A stretch of DNA of 45,900 bases from Gammaproteobacteria bacterium (GTDB lineage: Bacteria; Pseudomonadota; Gammaproteobacteria; SG8-11), in assembly GCA_013151345.1 (NCBI GenBank), contig JAADIM010000123.1, forward strand, positions 1 to 45,900, read 5' to 3'. The position numbers and the translations under genes were made by a program. The first letter of the stretch is position 1. Each line of letters starts with the position of its first letter. The notes below the pieces were generated by a model, which had not been told where the DNA came from, searched no databases, and saw only the letters and a program-made list of their open reading frames with translations. Shown here piece by piece: positions 20,066 through 30,330 of this stretch.

Positions 20066-20137
20066 TTCACCGCAAAGACGCAAAGAAACAATCTTTTAAA
20101 TTATAAACCTTTGCGTACTTCGCGTCTTTGCGGTGAA
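20066..20137. terminator. Shared hairpin between convergent hppA and pfp
   Basis: TTCACCGCAAAGACGC (20066-20081) is the exact complement of GCGTCTTTGCGGTGAA (20122-20137), with a 40-base loop that itself contains a second CTTTGCG. It starts 11 bases after the hppA stop and ends 7 bases before the pfp stop, so it probably ends both transcripts. The CACCGCAAAGACGC core is a sequence I have seen repeated in many proteobacterial genomes. Confidence 0.7.
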
Positions 20138-20144
20138 TTCATAC

Positions 20145-21407
20145 TTAAATCGTAAACTCATCTTTCAGCTTCTTCGGCACTGCAACGTTCTTCAGCACCA
20201 CATACTGCGGTAAACCATTTTTATACGGCGGATAATCTTCGCCTTTGATTAACGGCAGTAGATAAGTGCGACAACGTTCTGTGATACCCATACCATCTTT
20301 GCTAATGTAATTCCTTGGCATCATTTTCTCTACATTGGCAACCGCTGACAGTTTTGCGACACCCACTGTCCATTTATAAGGTTTATCTGATTTGCGAACA
20401 ATCGTAGGCATAACAGCATTTTGCCCTTTCAACGCCAGCTGAACGGCCGCCTTACCTAATGCATAGGCTTGTTCAACATCTGTTTTAGACGCAATATGCC
20501 GCGCCGCGCGCTGCAAATAGTCCGCTACCGCCCAATGATATTTATACCCCAGTTCATCTTTAATAAGTTGCGCGACAACCGGCGCCACGCCACCCAACTG
20601 GGCGTGACCAAAGGAGTCTTTGCCACCCGCTTCAGCGAGAAACTGACCTTCAGGGTTCTTGATACCTTCAGACACAACTATTGCGCAGTAGCCATATTTT
20701 TTAACACATTCATCAACCCGGTTTAAAAAAGCCAGCCGATCAAACGTAATCTCTGGAAACAAAATAATATGTGGCGCGTCACCCTCATTCTCAGCCGCCA
20801 GGCCACCTGCCGCTGCAATCCAGCCTGCATGACGGCCCATCACTTCCATGACGAATATCTTTGTGGACGTTTTAGCCATTGAGGCCACATCAAACGCTGC
20901 TTCTCTAATTGAAACAGCGACATATTTAGCAACAGAACCAAATCCCGGGCAATTATCGGTAATAGGTAAATCATTATCGACTGTTTTGGGTATACCCACA
21001 CACGTTATGGGATAACCCAATTTCGCCCCTATTTGGGAAACCTTATTCGATGTGTCTTGAGAATCACCACCGCCATTGTAAAAAAAATAACCAATGTCGT
21101 GGGCCTTGAATACTTCTATCAAACGCTCATATTGAGCCCTGTTTTCTTCTAGCCCTTTCAATTTATATCGACACGAACCAAATGCACCGGAAGGCGTATG
21201 GCGTAACGCGGCAATTGATTTTGCGGATTCCTTACTGGTATCAATCAAGTCTTCAGTTAAAGCCCCAATAATGCCATTTCGGCCAGCATATACTTTTCCA
21301 ATCTTATTCTTATGTTTTCGCGCAGTCTCGATAACCCCACACGCCGACGCATTTATTACGGCGGTAACACCCCCAGACTGGGCATAAAAAGCATTTCTCT
21401 TAGTCAT
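20145..21407 (-). CDS. pfp: PPi-dependent 6-phosphofructokinase
   Basis: A 420-residue phosphofructokinase that uses pyrophosphate, reversibly interconverting fructose-6-phosphate and fructose-1,6-bisphosphate (and often sedoheptulose phosphates). The donor loop is YNGGGDSQDTSNKV and the catalytic stretch is GIPKTVDNDLP; the Lys in PKTVDND marks PPi specificity, where ATP enzymes have PGTIDND. MEVMGRHAGWIAAAGGLA is the sugar-phosphate site. The gene has a GGAG ribosome site and converges on hppA. In methanotrophs and sulfur-oxidising autotrophs the two genes are neighbours and are thought to link sugar phosphate metabolism to a PPi-driven ion gradient. Confidence 0.93.
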   Translation of the reverse strand: MTKRNAFYAQSGGVTAVINASACGVIETARKHKNKIGKVYAGRNGIIGALTEDLIDTSKESAKSIAALRHTPSGAFGSCRYKLKGLEENRAQYERLIEVFKAHDIGYFFYNGGGDSQDTSNKVSQIGAKLGYPITCVGIPKTVDNDLPITDNCPGFGSVAKYVAVSIREAAFDVASMAKTSTKIFVMEVMGRHAGWIAAAGGLAAENEGDAPHIILFPEITFDRLAFLNRVDECVKKYGYCAIVVSEGIKNPEGQFLAEAGGKDSFGHAQLGGVAPVVAQLIKDELGYKYHWAVADYLQRAARHIASKTDVEQAYALGKAAVQLALKGQNAVMPTIVRKSDKPYKWTVGVAKLSAVANVEKMMPRNYISKDGMGITERCRTYLLPLIKGEDYPPYKNGLPQYVVLKNVAVPKKLKDEFTI

Positions 21408-22104
21408 TAAGAACTCCTCCCTTCAACAAATTTTTCAAGAACCATGTGTTCCAGAACCATGCATTCAAAAATAATATATTCCAGAACAATTATTTATACA
21501 TAAAAAATATTAATACATCACAAAAAACCAAAGTATGTCTTCACTCGAATATCTTCGTGCAGTCTAGTGTAACGAAAACCTCCAGCCATCCTGTTGTATC
21601 ATTGATGTTTGCAACAAGATAAGGCTATTATGTTGCCGGACTACAAACTAAGATTTTTAACAACAAAAAGCAAAACAAAAACCAAAATTTTCTAACACAA
21701 GTGATATAGCTGTACTAATATTGATTAAACATCGCATCGAGTGTGATAATTAGCTTTTTATCAGGGCTGTAAGCTAATCATATAGTTGCGAATTAGAATA
21801 AAGAGTTAGTAATAACAGATAATAACGGTCACAGGCATTAAAAAATTATTTGGCGTAAACAATCTTTGTCATCGGATCAATAAACGATTGATAGATTCTG
21901 ATTGACAAATTCTGATCGATAAACGTTCAATATTTTTGGCAACTCAAATTACCAATTCATTGATATTTAGCTATTATCAATGCTATATGCCTTTTACGTG
22001 ATAAAAGTACATGATATAAGAAGGGGTGGCGTTTATGCCGTTTAAAGCTAACGCCAAAAAACACAAACAAAATAAAGTGATTACGATATGAGTGAGGAAA
22101 CAAT
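21408..22104. other. Gene-free 700-bp stretch between pfp and adk
   Basis: Very AT-rich, with three loose TTCCAGAAC-type units near 21425-21495 and no credible ORF. A short inverted repeat (TGGCGTT 22027-22033, AACGCCA 22050-22056) lies in the adk leader about 50 bases before its start. Promoters of both divergent genes must be here, but I cannot place them with confidence. Confidence 0.5.
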
Positions 22105-23322
22105 ATGAGAATCGTACTACTCGGCGCACCAGGCTCAGGCAAAGGAACCCAGGCAAAACGTCTGGTTGAAAAATATAATGTGCCTCAAATTTCGACGGGC
22201 GATTTACTGCGGGCTGCAGTACAAGAGAATACTGAATTAGGCATACAAGCTAAAGCAGCTATCGATGCAGGACAATTTGTTTCAGACTCCATCGTACTTG
22301 CAATGATAGAAGAACGCTTAAAAAGCGCCGATACAGATAGCGGCTTCATTCTAGATGGCTTCCCTCGCAACCTCCTCCAGGCAGAAGAACTCAATACAAT
22401 GCTGGACGAGTTGAACAAACCAATGCAGGCTGCTATTTTGATCGCGGTTGATTTCGATGTCATTATTGAAAGAACAACCGGACGTCGTACCTGTGAGTCT
22501 TGCGGACAATTGTATAATATTTATACTAACCCGTCAAAACTAGAAGACCAGTGTGATCACTGTGGCGGCAATCTACATCATCGCTCAGATGATAATGAAG
22601 AAACGATTAGCAACCGCCTAAGAATTTACGAAGCCCAAACCACACCTCTTATAGCCTATTACAGAAACAAGAACATGCTTCGAACAGTCCAGGGAGTTGG
22701 CGACGTATCGGAAATATTTGATGAGCTGTGTAATGTCGTTGATGAATTACCGGAAGAAGCCATTGAAACCATGTTTACTGCGCCCGACGTGGATCTACCT
22801 GATACACCAAGGCCGGTATACCAGGAACCAGATGACGATGACGACGACGATGTGGTAGCAGCAGAAACAGAAGATGAAGAAGATGAAGAGAATGAAGAGA
22901 ATGAAGAAGAGATAAAAGAGGAAGTATCTACACCTGCGCCCGTTAAGAAGAAAACAACTAAAAAGGCGGCTAAGAAAAAGACAGCCAAGAAAACAGCAGC
23001 TAAAAAGACGACCTCAAAGAAAACAGCTAAAAAGTCGGCGGTCAAAAAGAAAGCAGTCAAGAAAAAGACTAAAAAAGCCACTACGAAAAAAGCGGTTAAG
23101 AAAAAAGCGATAAAGAAGAAAGTCGCCAAGAAAAAGGCAGCCAAAAAGACGAACAAGAAAAAAGTGACTAAGAAGAAAGCAGCTAAAAAAACCACTACGA
23201 AAAAAACGACTAAGAAAAAAGCAGCGAAGAAAAAAGTAGCAAAGAAGAAAGCGGCTAAGAAAAAAGTGACTAAAAAGAAAACCAAGAAAAAAGCAGCTAA
23301 AAAGACAATCAAAAAGCGCTAA
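22105..23322 (+). CDS. adk: Adenylate kinase fused to an acidic linker and histone-H1-like lysine tail
   Basis: Residues 1-213 are a complete adenylate kinase (ATP + AMP to 2 ADP): P-loop GAPGSGKGTQ at 7-16, DGFPRN at 84, and a lid with a zinc site formed by Cys 130, 133, 150 and 153 (CESCGQLY, CDHCGG). Family members normally end near residue 215. Here one uninterrupted frame continues with an acidic stretch (about 241-274, DDDDDDD and EEDEENEENEEE) and then about 125 residues of almost pure Lys/Ala/Thr repeats (KKAAKKK types) to residue 405, resembling histone H1 or bacterial AlgP/HctB-like tails. The tail should bind nucleic acid or another polyanion. No stop or start separates the parts, so the fusion is seen directly; its role is inference. 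Confidence 0.92.
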   Translation: MRIVLLGAPGSGKGTQAKRLVEKYNVPQISTGDLLRAAVQENTELGIQAKAAIDAGQFVSDSIVLAMIEERLKSADTDSGFILDGFPRNLLQAEELNTMLDELNKPMQAAILIAVDFDVIIERTTGRRTCESCGQLYNIYTNPSKLEDQCDHCGGNLHHRSDDNEETISNRLRIYEAQTTPLIAYYRNKNMLRTVQGVGDVSEIFDELCNVVDELPEEAIETMFTAPDVDLPDTPRPVYQEPDDDDDDDVVAAETEDEEDEENEENEEEIKEEVSTPAPVKKKTTKKAAKKKTAKKTAAKKTTSKKTAKKSAVKKKAVKKKTKKATTKKAVKKKAIKKKVAKKKAAKKTNKKKVTKKKAAKKTTTKKTTKKKAAKKKVAKKKAAKKKVTKKKTKKKAAKKTIKKR

Positions 23323-23331
23323 ACTTCTATT

Positions 23332-23364
23332 TATATCCCCTGACTACATCATTCAGGGGATATA
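23332..23364 (+). terminator. 12-bp stem hairpin after adk
   Basis: TATATCCCCTGA (23332-23343) and TCAGGGGATATA (23353-23364) are perfectly complementary around a 9-base loop, 10 bases after the adk stop. The following bases are T/C-rich without a strict T run, so it may be a weak or bidirectional terminator. Confidence 0.75.
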
Positions 23365-23467
23365 ACTTCTGCTTCTATCCAATTAGCGAGACTACACAGG
23401 AATTCACTCCATTTCCTGTACTGCGACGAGCATGTCATTTATCATGGCATGTACTTTGTAGTACTGA

Positions 23468-24502
<1,035 letters not shown>

Positions 24503-24589
24503 TAAACAAGAAAACAAAACTTGTATATTAAAATTACTTACTTTCAAACCTAGCCGCTCGGCCAAAATATTATAGAGAACGATGGGCAA

Positions 24590-25264
24590 ATGAAAAATTA
24601 TATAGGAAGTTTATTTGGTATCTCTCCGGTTCGGCCACTTCAAAAACACATGGCCAGCGTTCAAGAATGTATTTTAGTCCTTCCCGATTTTTTTCAAGCA
24701 GTGATAAATCAAGATTGGAAAGAAGCGACTATGCTTCAAAAAAAAATTCGCAATCTGGAACAGGAAGCAGACAAACTCAAAAAAGATCTAAGGTCACATC
24801 TGCCTAAAAGTTTATTTTTACCCGTATCCCGTCGGGATTTACTTGAAGTACTTACCATGCAAGACAAAATCGCCAATAAAGCAAAAGATATTGCAGGACT
24901 TATACTCGGTCGTAAAATGATTTTCCCTGAGGAAATCAGCGCGAAATTCCTGGCATTTGTGGCGCGTTGCATTGATGCATCCGGACAGGCGCAACAAGCA
25001 ATAAACGAATTAGATGAACTTGTTGAAACGGGTTTCAGTGGTGGCGAAATTAAAGCAGTACAATCCATGCTTTCCAAACTGGACAAAATAGAAAATGACA
25101 CTGACAAAATTCAGGTTGGTATCCGCGCCTCATTATTTAAAATCGAACAAAATCTTCCCCCAGTTGAAGTAATATTCCTATATACAATCATTGACTGGAC
25201 TGGAGAACTTGCTGATATATCGCAACGAGTGGGCAGCCGCCTGCAACTTATGCTGGCACGTTAA
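24590..25264 (+). CDS. DUF47 / PhoU-like PiT accessory protein
   Basis: A 224-residue all-helical protein of the DUF47 (TIGR00153) family, distant kin of PhoU. It opens with GSLFGISPVRPLQKHM and contains EATMLQKKIRNLEQEADKLKKDLRSHLPKSLFLPVSRRDLLEVL, the family hallmark. The gene lies 53 bases before a PiT transporter, the standard pairing, where it is thought to control phosphate uptake by contacting the transporter. Confidence 0.92.
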   Translation: MKNYIGSLFGISPVRPLQKHMASVQECILVLPDFFQAVINQDWKEATMLQKKIRNLEQEADKLKKDLRSHLPKSLFLPVSRRDLLEVLTMQDKIANKAKDIAGLILGRKMIFPEEISAKFLAFVARCIDASGQAQQAINELDELVETGFSGGEIKAVQSMLSKLDKIENDTDKIQVGIRASLFKIEQNLPPVEVIFLYTIIDWTGELADISQRVGSRLQLMLAR

Positions 25265-25317
25265 TTATTGCTTAAAGCGAAAAGCTGAAAAAAACTAAAA
25301 AAAGCGAGAAATCTGTA

Positions 25318-26571
25318 ATGGAGTTTGGAACAACTTTTATTATTCTTGCCTGTGCCTTTGGTTTATTCATGGCATGGGGTGTGGGTGCGAACGATGTCGC
25401 TAATGCAATGGGCACTTCAGTTGGCTCAAAAGCAGTTACGATAAAACAAGCCATCATTATCGCCACCGTTTTTGAATTCGCGGGCGCCTATCTCGCAGGC
25501 GGCCAGGTCACTTCTACTATCCGCAAAGGCATATTGGACATGGATATGCTCTCCGGGTCGCCCGAGTTGATCATCTATGGCATGTTGTCATCACTGTTAG
25601 CCGCGGGCATTTGGTTAGTCATCGCATCGCGCGCTGGTTGGCCGGTTTCAACCACGCATTCCATAGTCGGTGCAATCGTTGGATTTGCCGCAGTTGGCAT
25701 AGGGTTTGAAGCAGTAAAGTGGGCGGAAGTAGGCACCATCGCGATGAGCTGGGTAGTCTCTCCGTTGCTAGCAGGCGCGATTTCCTTTGCGCTATTCAAA
25801 AGTGTACAAAACTTAATTATCAACACAGACAATCCCATTAAGAATGCGAAACGCTACGTGCCCTTTTACATTTTTATGGTCGGTTTTATTATCGCGCTTG
25901 TAACTATGTATAAAGGCTTAAAGCACGTTGGACTGGAACTTAACGGAATAGAAAAATTCAGCATTTCTTTTTTTATCGGCTTTATCATTATGCTTGGTGG
26001 TATTTACTCAATTAAAAAATTAAAGCTCGACCCCAATGCAGATAAAGAATTTCATTACACAAATGTTGAGCGCATTTTTAGTGTACTCATGGTCGTGACT
26101 GCCTGTGCTATGGCATTCGCTCACGGCTCAAACGATGTCGCCAATGCAGTTGGCCCGATGGCAGCAGTTATAAGCATAGTGGGAAGCAATGGTTCAATTG
26201 AATCTAAAGCGCCTATGCCTCCCTGGATACTTTTGATAGGCGGCATTGGCATTGTCGTCGGATTGCTAACTTACGGTCACAAAGTGATCGCCACCATTGG
26301 CACTGGAATAACACAACTAACACCAAGTAGTGGATTTGCTGCGACGTTGGCCGCAGCCGGCACGGTTGTTGTTGCCTCTGGTACAGGATTACCGATATCA
26401 ACAACGCATACATTAGTGGGCGCCGTTCTTGGTGTCGGACTGGCACGCGGTCTTGGTGCATTAAATATGAATATCGTCCGCACTATTTTTCTGTCCTGGA
26501 TAATCACGCTACCTGCCGGTGCAATTTTATCAATAATTTTTTTCTTCACGCTAAAAAGCATATTTAGTTAA
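25318..26571 (+). CDS. pit: PiT-family inorganic phosphate transporter
   Basis: A 417-residue, roughly 10-11-helix permease with the two inverted PD001131 signature repeats, GANDVANAMGTSVGSKAVT near residue 22 and GSNDVANAVGPMAAVIS near residue 275; each half also ends in a PxSTTHxxVGA motif (VSTTHSIVGAIVG, ISTTHTLVGAVLG). It imports phosphate (often as metal phosphate) with H+ or Na+. Operon with the DUF47 gene. No Pho box was recognised. Confidence 0.95.
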   Translation: MEFGTTFIILACAFGLFMAWGVGANDVANAMGTSVGSKAVTIKQAIIIATVFEFAGAYLAGGQVTSTIRKGILDMDMLSGSPELIIYGMLSSLLAAGIWLVIASRAGWPVSTTHSIVGAIVGFAAVGIGFEAVKWAEVGTIAMSWVVSPLLAGAISFALFKSVQNLIINTDNPIKNAKRYVPFYIFMVGFIIALVTMYKGLKHVGLELNGIEKFSISFFIGFIIMLGGIYSIKKLKLDPNADKEFHYTNVERIFSVLMVVTACAMAFAHGSNDVANAVGPMAAVISIVGSNGSIESKAPMPPWILLIGGIGIVVGLLTYGHKVIATIGTGITQLTPSSGFAATLAAAGTVVVASGTGLPISTTHTLVGAVLGVGLARGLGALNMNIVRTIFLSWIITLPAGAILSIIFFFTLKSIFS

Positions 26572-26589
26572 CCCGGAGCAAATCGGTGT

Positions 26590-26679
26590 TGGGATGGCTA
26601 GTACACTGCGACCCACAGGGATGTGAGGAGGTACGGCTCCATAACAGAGGTAGAATTGCGTCGGGAGCAGCAATTGAGA
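26590..26679. repeat. Dispersed repeat family 2, copy A
   Basis: Starts TGGGATGGCTAGTA and ends GAGGTAGAATTGCGTCGGGA then GCAGCAATTGAGA. It matches copy B (30566-30649) at both ends with a diverged middle. The 3' part can form a 5-bp hairpin ATTGC/GCAAT that is conserved by paired changes in copy B. Located between pit and aroE, where no ORF is credible. Confidence 0.75.
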
Positions 26680-26801
26680 ATTATAAAATCCACGCTACTG
26701 AAATTCGTTTCTTCGGATCTGTCAATAAATAGCTTACGTCTTGTTTCTATCCTAAACACGTAGATCTAGCAATATCAACACTGGAGCTTTAGACTGACAG
26801 T

Positions 26802-27650
26802 ATGTCTTCATTATTCGACTTCGAAAATAAAACTGATCGCTACACGGTAATGGGTAATCCTATCAACCATAGCAAGTCACCGCTTATTCATACATTATTT
26901 TCCGAACAAACCAAGCAAAACATCGAATATACCGCTACCCAGGTTGATCCAGGCGGCTTTGAACAAGCCGTTGGGAATTTTCAGGCGAGTGGTGGCAAAG
27001 GGTTAAATATCACCGTTCCTTTTAAACAAGAAGCCTGGCATCTGTCAAATGAGCGCAGCGCACGTGCAGAAATTGCAGGCGCTGTTAATACTATTTTGTT
27101 CAAATCAGGTGGCATAATCTATGGAGACAACACTGACGGTATCGGCCTGGTAAAAGATATACGTGAAAATCATAATGGTACATTTGAAAATCAACGTGTT
27201 TTAATTCTGGGTGCCGGCGGTGCAGTACGAGGCGTACTGTTGCCTATACTTGAACAAAAACCAAAACAAATTATCATTGCTAACCGCACAACAGATAAAG
27301 CAAAAGCACTCGCAAAACTTTATGGCAATGCTGGTGACATTAGGGGCAGCAGCTATCAGGACGTTAATGGATTACAATTTGATTTAATTATTAACGGCAC
27401 TTCTGCCAGTCTTAATGCACAATTACCTCCGCTACCAAATAATATACTTGCAGATAACGCCTGGTGCTACGACATGATGTATGCAAAAGAACCCAGCTTG
27501 TTTTTGCATTGGGCCATACAACAAAAGGCGGTTAAAGCTATCGATGGCTTAGGTATGCTGGTCGAACAAGCTGCTGAATCATTTTATCTATGGCGGGGTA
27601 AACGTCCGGACACGACAGCTGTTATTGAAAAGCTGAGGATAGAAATGTAG
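26802..27650 (+). CDS. aroE: AroE, shikimate dehydrogenase
   Basis: A 282-residue NADP-dependent enzyme that reduces 3-dehydroshikimate to shikimate for aromatic amino acids. The substrate site is GNPINHSKSPLIHTLF and the catalytic Lys/Asp region is NITVPFKQEAW with YGDNTDGIGLV. The nucleotide-binding loop is LGAGGAVRGV followed by IANRTTDKAK, the NRT form that favours NADP. The C-terminal LGMLVEQAAESFYLWRG is diagnostic. Starts ATG 26802; no overlapping neighbours. Confidence 0.95.
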   Translation: MSSLFDFENKTDRYTVMGNPINHSKSPLIHTLFSEQTKQNIEYTATQVDPGGFEQAVGNFQASGGKGLNITVPFKQEAWHLSNERSARAEIAGAVNTILFKSGGIIYGDNTDGIGLVKDIRENHNGTFENQRVLILGAGGAVRGVLLPILEQKPKQIIIANRTTDKAKALAKLYGNAGDIRGSSYQDVNGLQFDLIINGTSASLNAQLPPLPNNILADNAWCYDMMYAKEPSLFLHWAIQQKAVKAIDGLGMLVEQAAESFYLWRGKRPDTTAVIEKLRIEM

Positions 27651-27752
27651 GGTGCCGGTGCCCTGTTAATAATTACTACTTACAACGCTACTACTTACAA
27701 AGCTGCGCGAGTTATTTAAAAGCAGTACGAAGCAAAAGCATGTTGAAACTAT

Positions 27753-28214
27753 TCACCACTTATACTCCCCCCAAAAGTACTCGTCTGCCCCCCCCCTTGT
27801 ACCCCTTACTCCCCAAAAGTACTCGTCTGTGCCTCTGCGTTCGATTAATCGACGTTCTTCATCACGCCAAGGACTCTCGCGCCATTCCACATCCCGGCGA
27901 TCGTTAACATAGGCGCGATGCCTATACTCTCTTACGACAAGATCACTACCTTTAAAATTTACATTATCCAACATATCGATGGCAACGCTGGCTATTTTTT
28001 TTGAACGAAACTCGATATGTCCATAATTCAACACGCCCCCCCGCCACTCTTTTTGAAATACACGGAAAGAGGTATTCGTCTTGTCCAAGTTGCCTTTGCT
28101 GATAAGCTTCTCATAAACTTTATCAAATACATTTTTCCGCAACGTATTTTTAAACAACGCCCTCAGATCCGACGCATCAATATCGCTCGGAAGATTTCCG
28201 ACAAAAATTTCCAA
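27753..28214 (-). CDS. RRM-domain RNA-binding protein with repeated DEYFWG tail
   Basis: A 153-residue protein. RNP2 is EIFVGNLPSD at the N terminus and the RNP1 region is NYGHIEFRSKK near residue 65, so residues 1-95 form one RNA-recognition motif, longer than the usual bacterial 80-90 residues because of an insert after RALFKNTL. The tail is Arg/Glu-rich (DRRDVEWRESPWRDEERR) and ends with a duplicated DEYFWG block. The coding strand near the 3' end carries a run of nine G (27788-27796 as C on the plus strand) between two direct repeats, a slippage-prone arrangement that would change the last residues. Target RNA unknown. Confidence 0.8.
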   Translation of the reverse strand: MEIFVGNLPSDIDASDLRALFKNTLRKNVFDKVYEKLISKGNLDKTNTSFRVFQKEWRGGVLNYGHIEFRSKKIASVAIDMLDNVNFKGSDLVVREYRHRAYVNDRRDVEWRESPWRDEERRLIERRGTDEYFWGVRGTRGGADEYFWGEYKW

Positions 28215-28371
28215 TGTACCATCCTCAAAATTGTTGCACTAACTTCTTATTCTTGTTTTATGTTTATTTGTACGCTAATAAGCTTAGCAAGACAATACAT
28301 TTAATTTATGAGGCCATAGATATAATTTATGAACTAATTGCCCACATTAACAACACTCTAATCACTTATCC

Positions 28372-28905
28372 TTAAGTAAAAGTAATATATTGATTTTTTA
28401 ATGAAACATAATGCGTTGCAGAATATTCGATCCAAGCAAACTCTTCTTCGGTGAGCTCCCTGGATTTTCTAACTGGATGACCTATCCACAAAAAACCACT
28501 TTCCAGCACCTTACCCATTGGCACTAGACTCCCTGCGCCTAATAATACATTAGATTCAATAACAGCACCGTCCATGACAATAGCACCCATGCCAATCAGA
28601 CATTGATCTTTTATGGTACAGCCATGCAATACGGCTTTATGGCCTACGGTTACACTATCGCCAATGTGTAATGCATAACCCTCCGGAATAGTGTCGTGTC
28701 GATGGGTAACATGCAGTATCGAACCGTCCTGGATGTTTGTATTCGCACCGATGACAATCGAATTTACATCACCACGCACCACCGACATCGGCCAAATTGA
28801 ACTGTGCTCTCCAACGGCAACATCACCAATTACTACAGCTGTTTCATCGATGTAGACATGGTCCGCGATTCTTGGTTCAGCGTTTTGGTAAGACCTGATA
28901 TTCAT
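28372..28905 (-). CDS. Gamma-class carbonic anhydrase-like protein (YrdA family)
   Basis: A 177-residue left-handed beta-helix protein built of hexapeptide repeats (VVIGDV, SSIWPMSVVRGDVNSIVIG, NIQDGSILHV). Metal ligands are visible as the His pair in HVTHRHD and in VGHKAVLHGC, as in gamma-carbonic anhydrases. YrdA/PaaY-type members bind zinc but often show weak or no CO2 hydration, so the activity is uncertain. It sits upstream of nothing obvious; gor follows it on the same strand 64 bases away. Confidence 0.9.
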   Translation of the reverse strand: MNIRSYQNAEPRIADHVYIDETAVVIGDVAVGEHSSIWPMSVVRGDVNSIVIGANTNIQDGSILHVTHRHDTIPEGYALHIGDSVTVGHKAVLHGCTIKDQCLIGMGAIVMDGAVIESNVLLGAGSLVPMGKVLESGFLWIGHPVRKSRELTEEEFAWIEYSATHYVSLKNQYITFT

Positions 28906-28968
28906 TATCTATCCTGAAAAATGCAATCCCGCAATTGCCCGAATAAAGAGCCACATTAAAAGCATGGA

Positions 28969-30330
28969 CTAACGCAAGGTCACCAGCTCTTCTGCGCTGG
29001 TTGGGTGTATCGCAACAGTATTGTCAAAATCGGCCTTTGTCGCACCCATTTTTATTGCGACGGCAAACCCTTGCAACATTTCATCCGCACCTTGGCCAAT
29101 AATATGACAACCGACAATTTTTTCTTTGGCTCCCACTGTCACCAGTTTCATTACGGTTTTCTGCTTATGGTCGGTGAGCGCATAATACATATTGGTAAAT
29201 TGTGTCGAGTAAACTTTAACAGCATCACCATGCAACTCTCGCGCTTCTTCTTCTGTTAAGCCTATTGTACCAATAGGTGGGTGACTAAACACAACAGTGG
29301 GTATGTTGTCATAATCCAGATGCCTTTCAGGCTGGTTATTAAAAAGCCGATCAGACAATCGACGCCCAGCCGCAATCGCAACAGGTGTTAACGCCGCTTG
29401 CCCTGTTACATCACCAATCGCGTAAATTCCAGATACGTTGGTATTTTGAAACTTATCGACCGGGATAAAACCGGATTTATCCATTGCAACGCCCGCTTTA
29501 TCCAACCCTAAATCGAGAGTATTCGGCGCACGACCGGTTGCCCAAATAACGGTATCAAAGTCTTTTAACTCATGACCACCCTGGCAAGAGATATTCAATT
29601 TGCCGGAGTCAGTTTTTGAAATACTGGAAATTGATATACTGGGTAATACGTTAACACCGTTATTAGCCATTTCTTCCATCAACGCATCTCTAACCGAAGT
29701 ATCAAGCTGTGCTAGAAAATGCTGCCGACGCAATAACAAATCAACATCCGTTCCCAATGTATTCAATACACCGGCTAATTCAACCGCAATGTAACCACCA
29801 CCTACTACAGCAACACGCTTGGGTTGTTCGGTTAAAGCAAAAAAACCATCTGAAGTCATCCCAAGGTCTGCACCCTTTATTTCAGGTACGATTGGAAAAC
29901 CACCTGGTGCAATCACCAGATGATCTGCGGTGAACTGCTGGCCATTTACTTCAACACTATTCTTGCTAAAAGAACGACCAAGCAAACGTGCCGTGCCACT
30001 GATTTCATCGATATCGGAGTCTTTTAAATAGGTGTGGTACCAGTTATTAATACCGGCGATATACTTCTCTCTAGCCTTAACAAGCGTATCCCAACTGAAA
30101 TTTTTTACATCTACATCAAACCCGTAATTTGACGCAATGCTCAAAGTGTGCGCAACATGAGCACCAAACCACATTACCTTTTTGGGAACACAACCCACGT
30201 TGACACAAGTCCCGCCCATTTTGCCTTGCTCTATTAGAGCGCATTTTGCACCGTATTTCGCTGCGCGTTCAACAGCAGAAATACCGCCGCTTCCACCACC
30301 AATGGCGATTAAATCATAATGTTTTGTCAT
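28969..30330 (-). CDS. gor: Glutathione-disulfide reductase
   Basis: A 453-residue flavoprotein disulfide reductase. FAD motif [18 protein letters not shown], redox-active disulfide [20 protein letters not shown](H) motif [15 protein letters not shown] followed by LLLRRQHFL (the double Arg favours NADPH), and the C-terminal catalytic [12 protein letters not shown]. This matches Gor and separates it from lipoamide dehydrogenase and mercuric reductase. The true start is ATG 30330 ([11 protein letters not shown]) with AGGA upstream; the ORF track begins one codon earlier at a GTG. Confidence 0.95.
   Translation of the reverse strand: MTKHYDLIAIGGGSGGISAVERAAKYGAKCALIEQGKMGGTCVNVGCVPKKVMWFGAHVAHTLSIASNYGFDVDVKNFSWDTLVKAREKYIAGINNWYHTYLKDSDIDEISGTARLLGRSFSKNSVEVNGQQFTADHLVIAPGGFPIVPEIKGADLGMTSDGFFALTEQPKRVAVVGGGYIAVELAGVLNTLGTDVDLLLRRQHFLAQLDTSVRDALMEEMANNGVNVLPSISISSISKTDSGKLNISCQGGHELKDFDTVIWATGRAPNTLDLGLDKAGVAMDKSGFIPVDKFQNTNVSGIYAIGDVTGQAALTPVAIAAGRRLSDRLFNNQPERHLDYDNIPTVVFSHPPIGTIGLTEEEARELHGDAVKVYSTQFTNMYYALTDHKQKTVMKLVTVGAKEKIVGCHIIGQGADEMLQGFAVAIKMGATKADFDNTVAIHPTSAEELVTLR

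Noticed and set aside
22027-22056. TGGCGTT/AACGCCA hairpin in the adk leader taken as a terminator or riboswitch
   Set aside because: The stem is only seven bases, no T run follows, and no known riboswitch core is visible.
22659-23312. 217-aa minus-strand ORF rich in Phe/Ala/Val
   Set aside because: It is the antisense of the AAG/AAA-rich adk tail; its composition is an artefact of the lysine codons.
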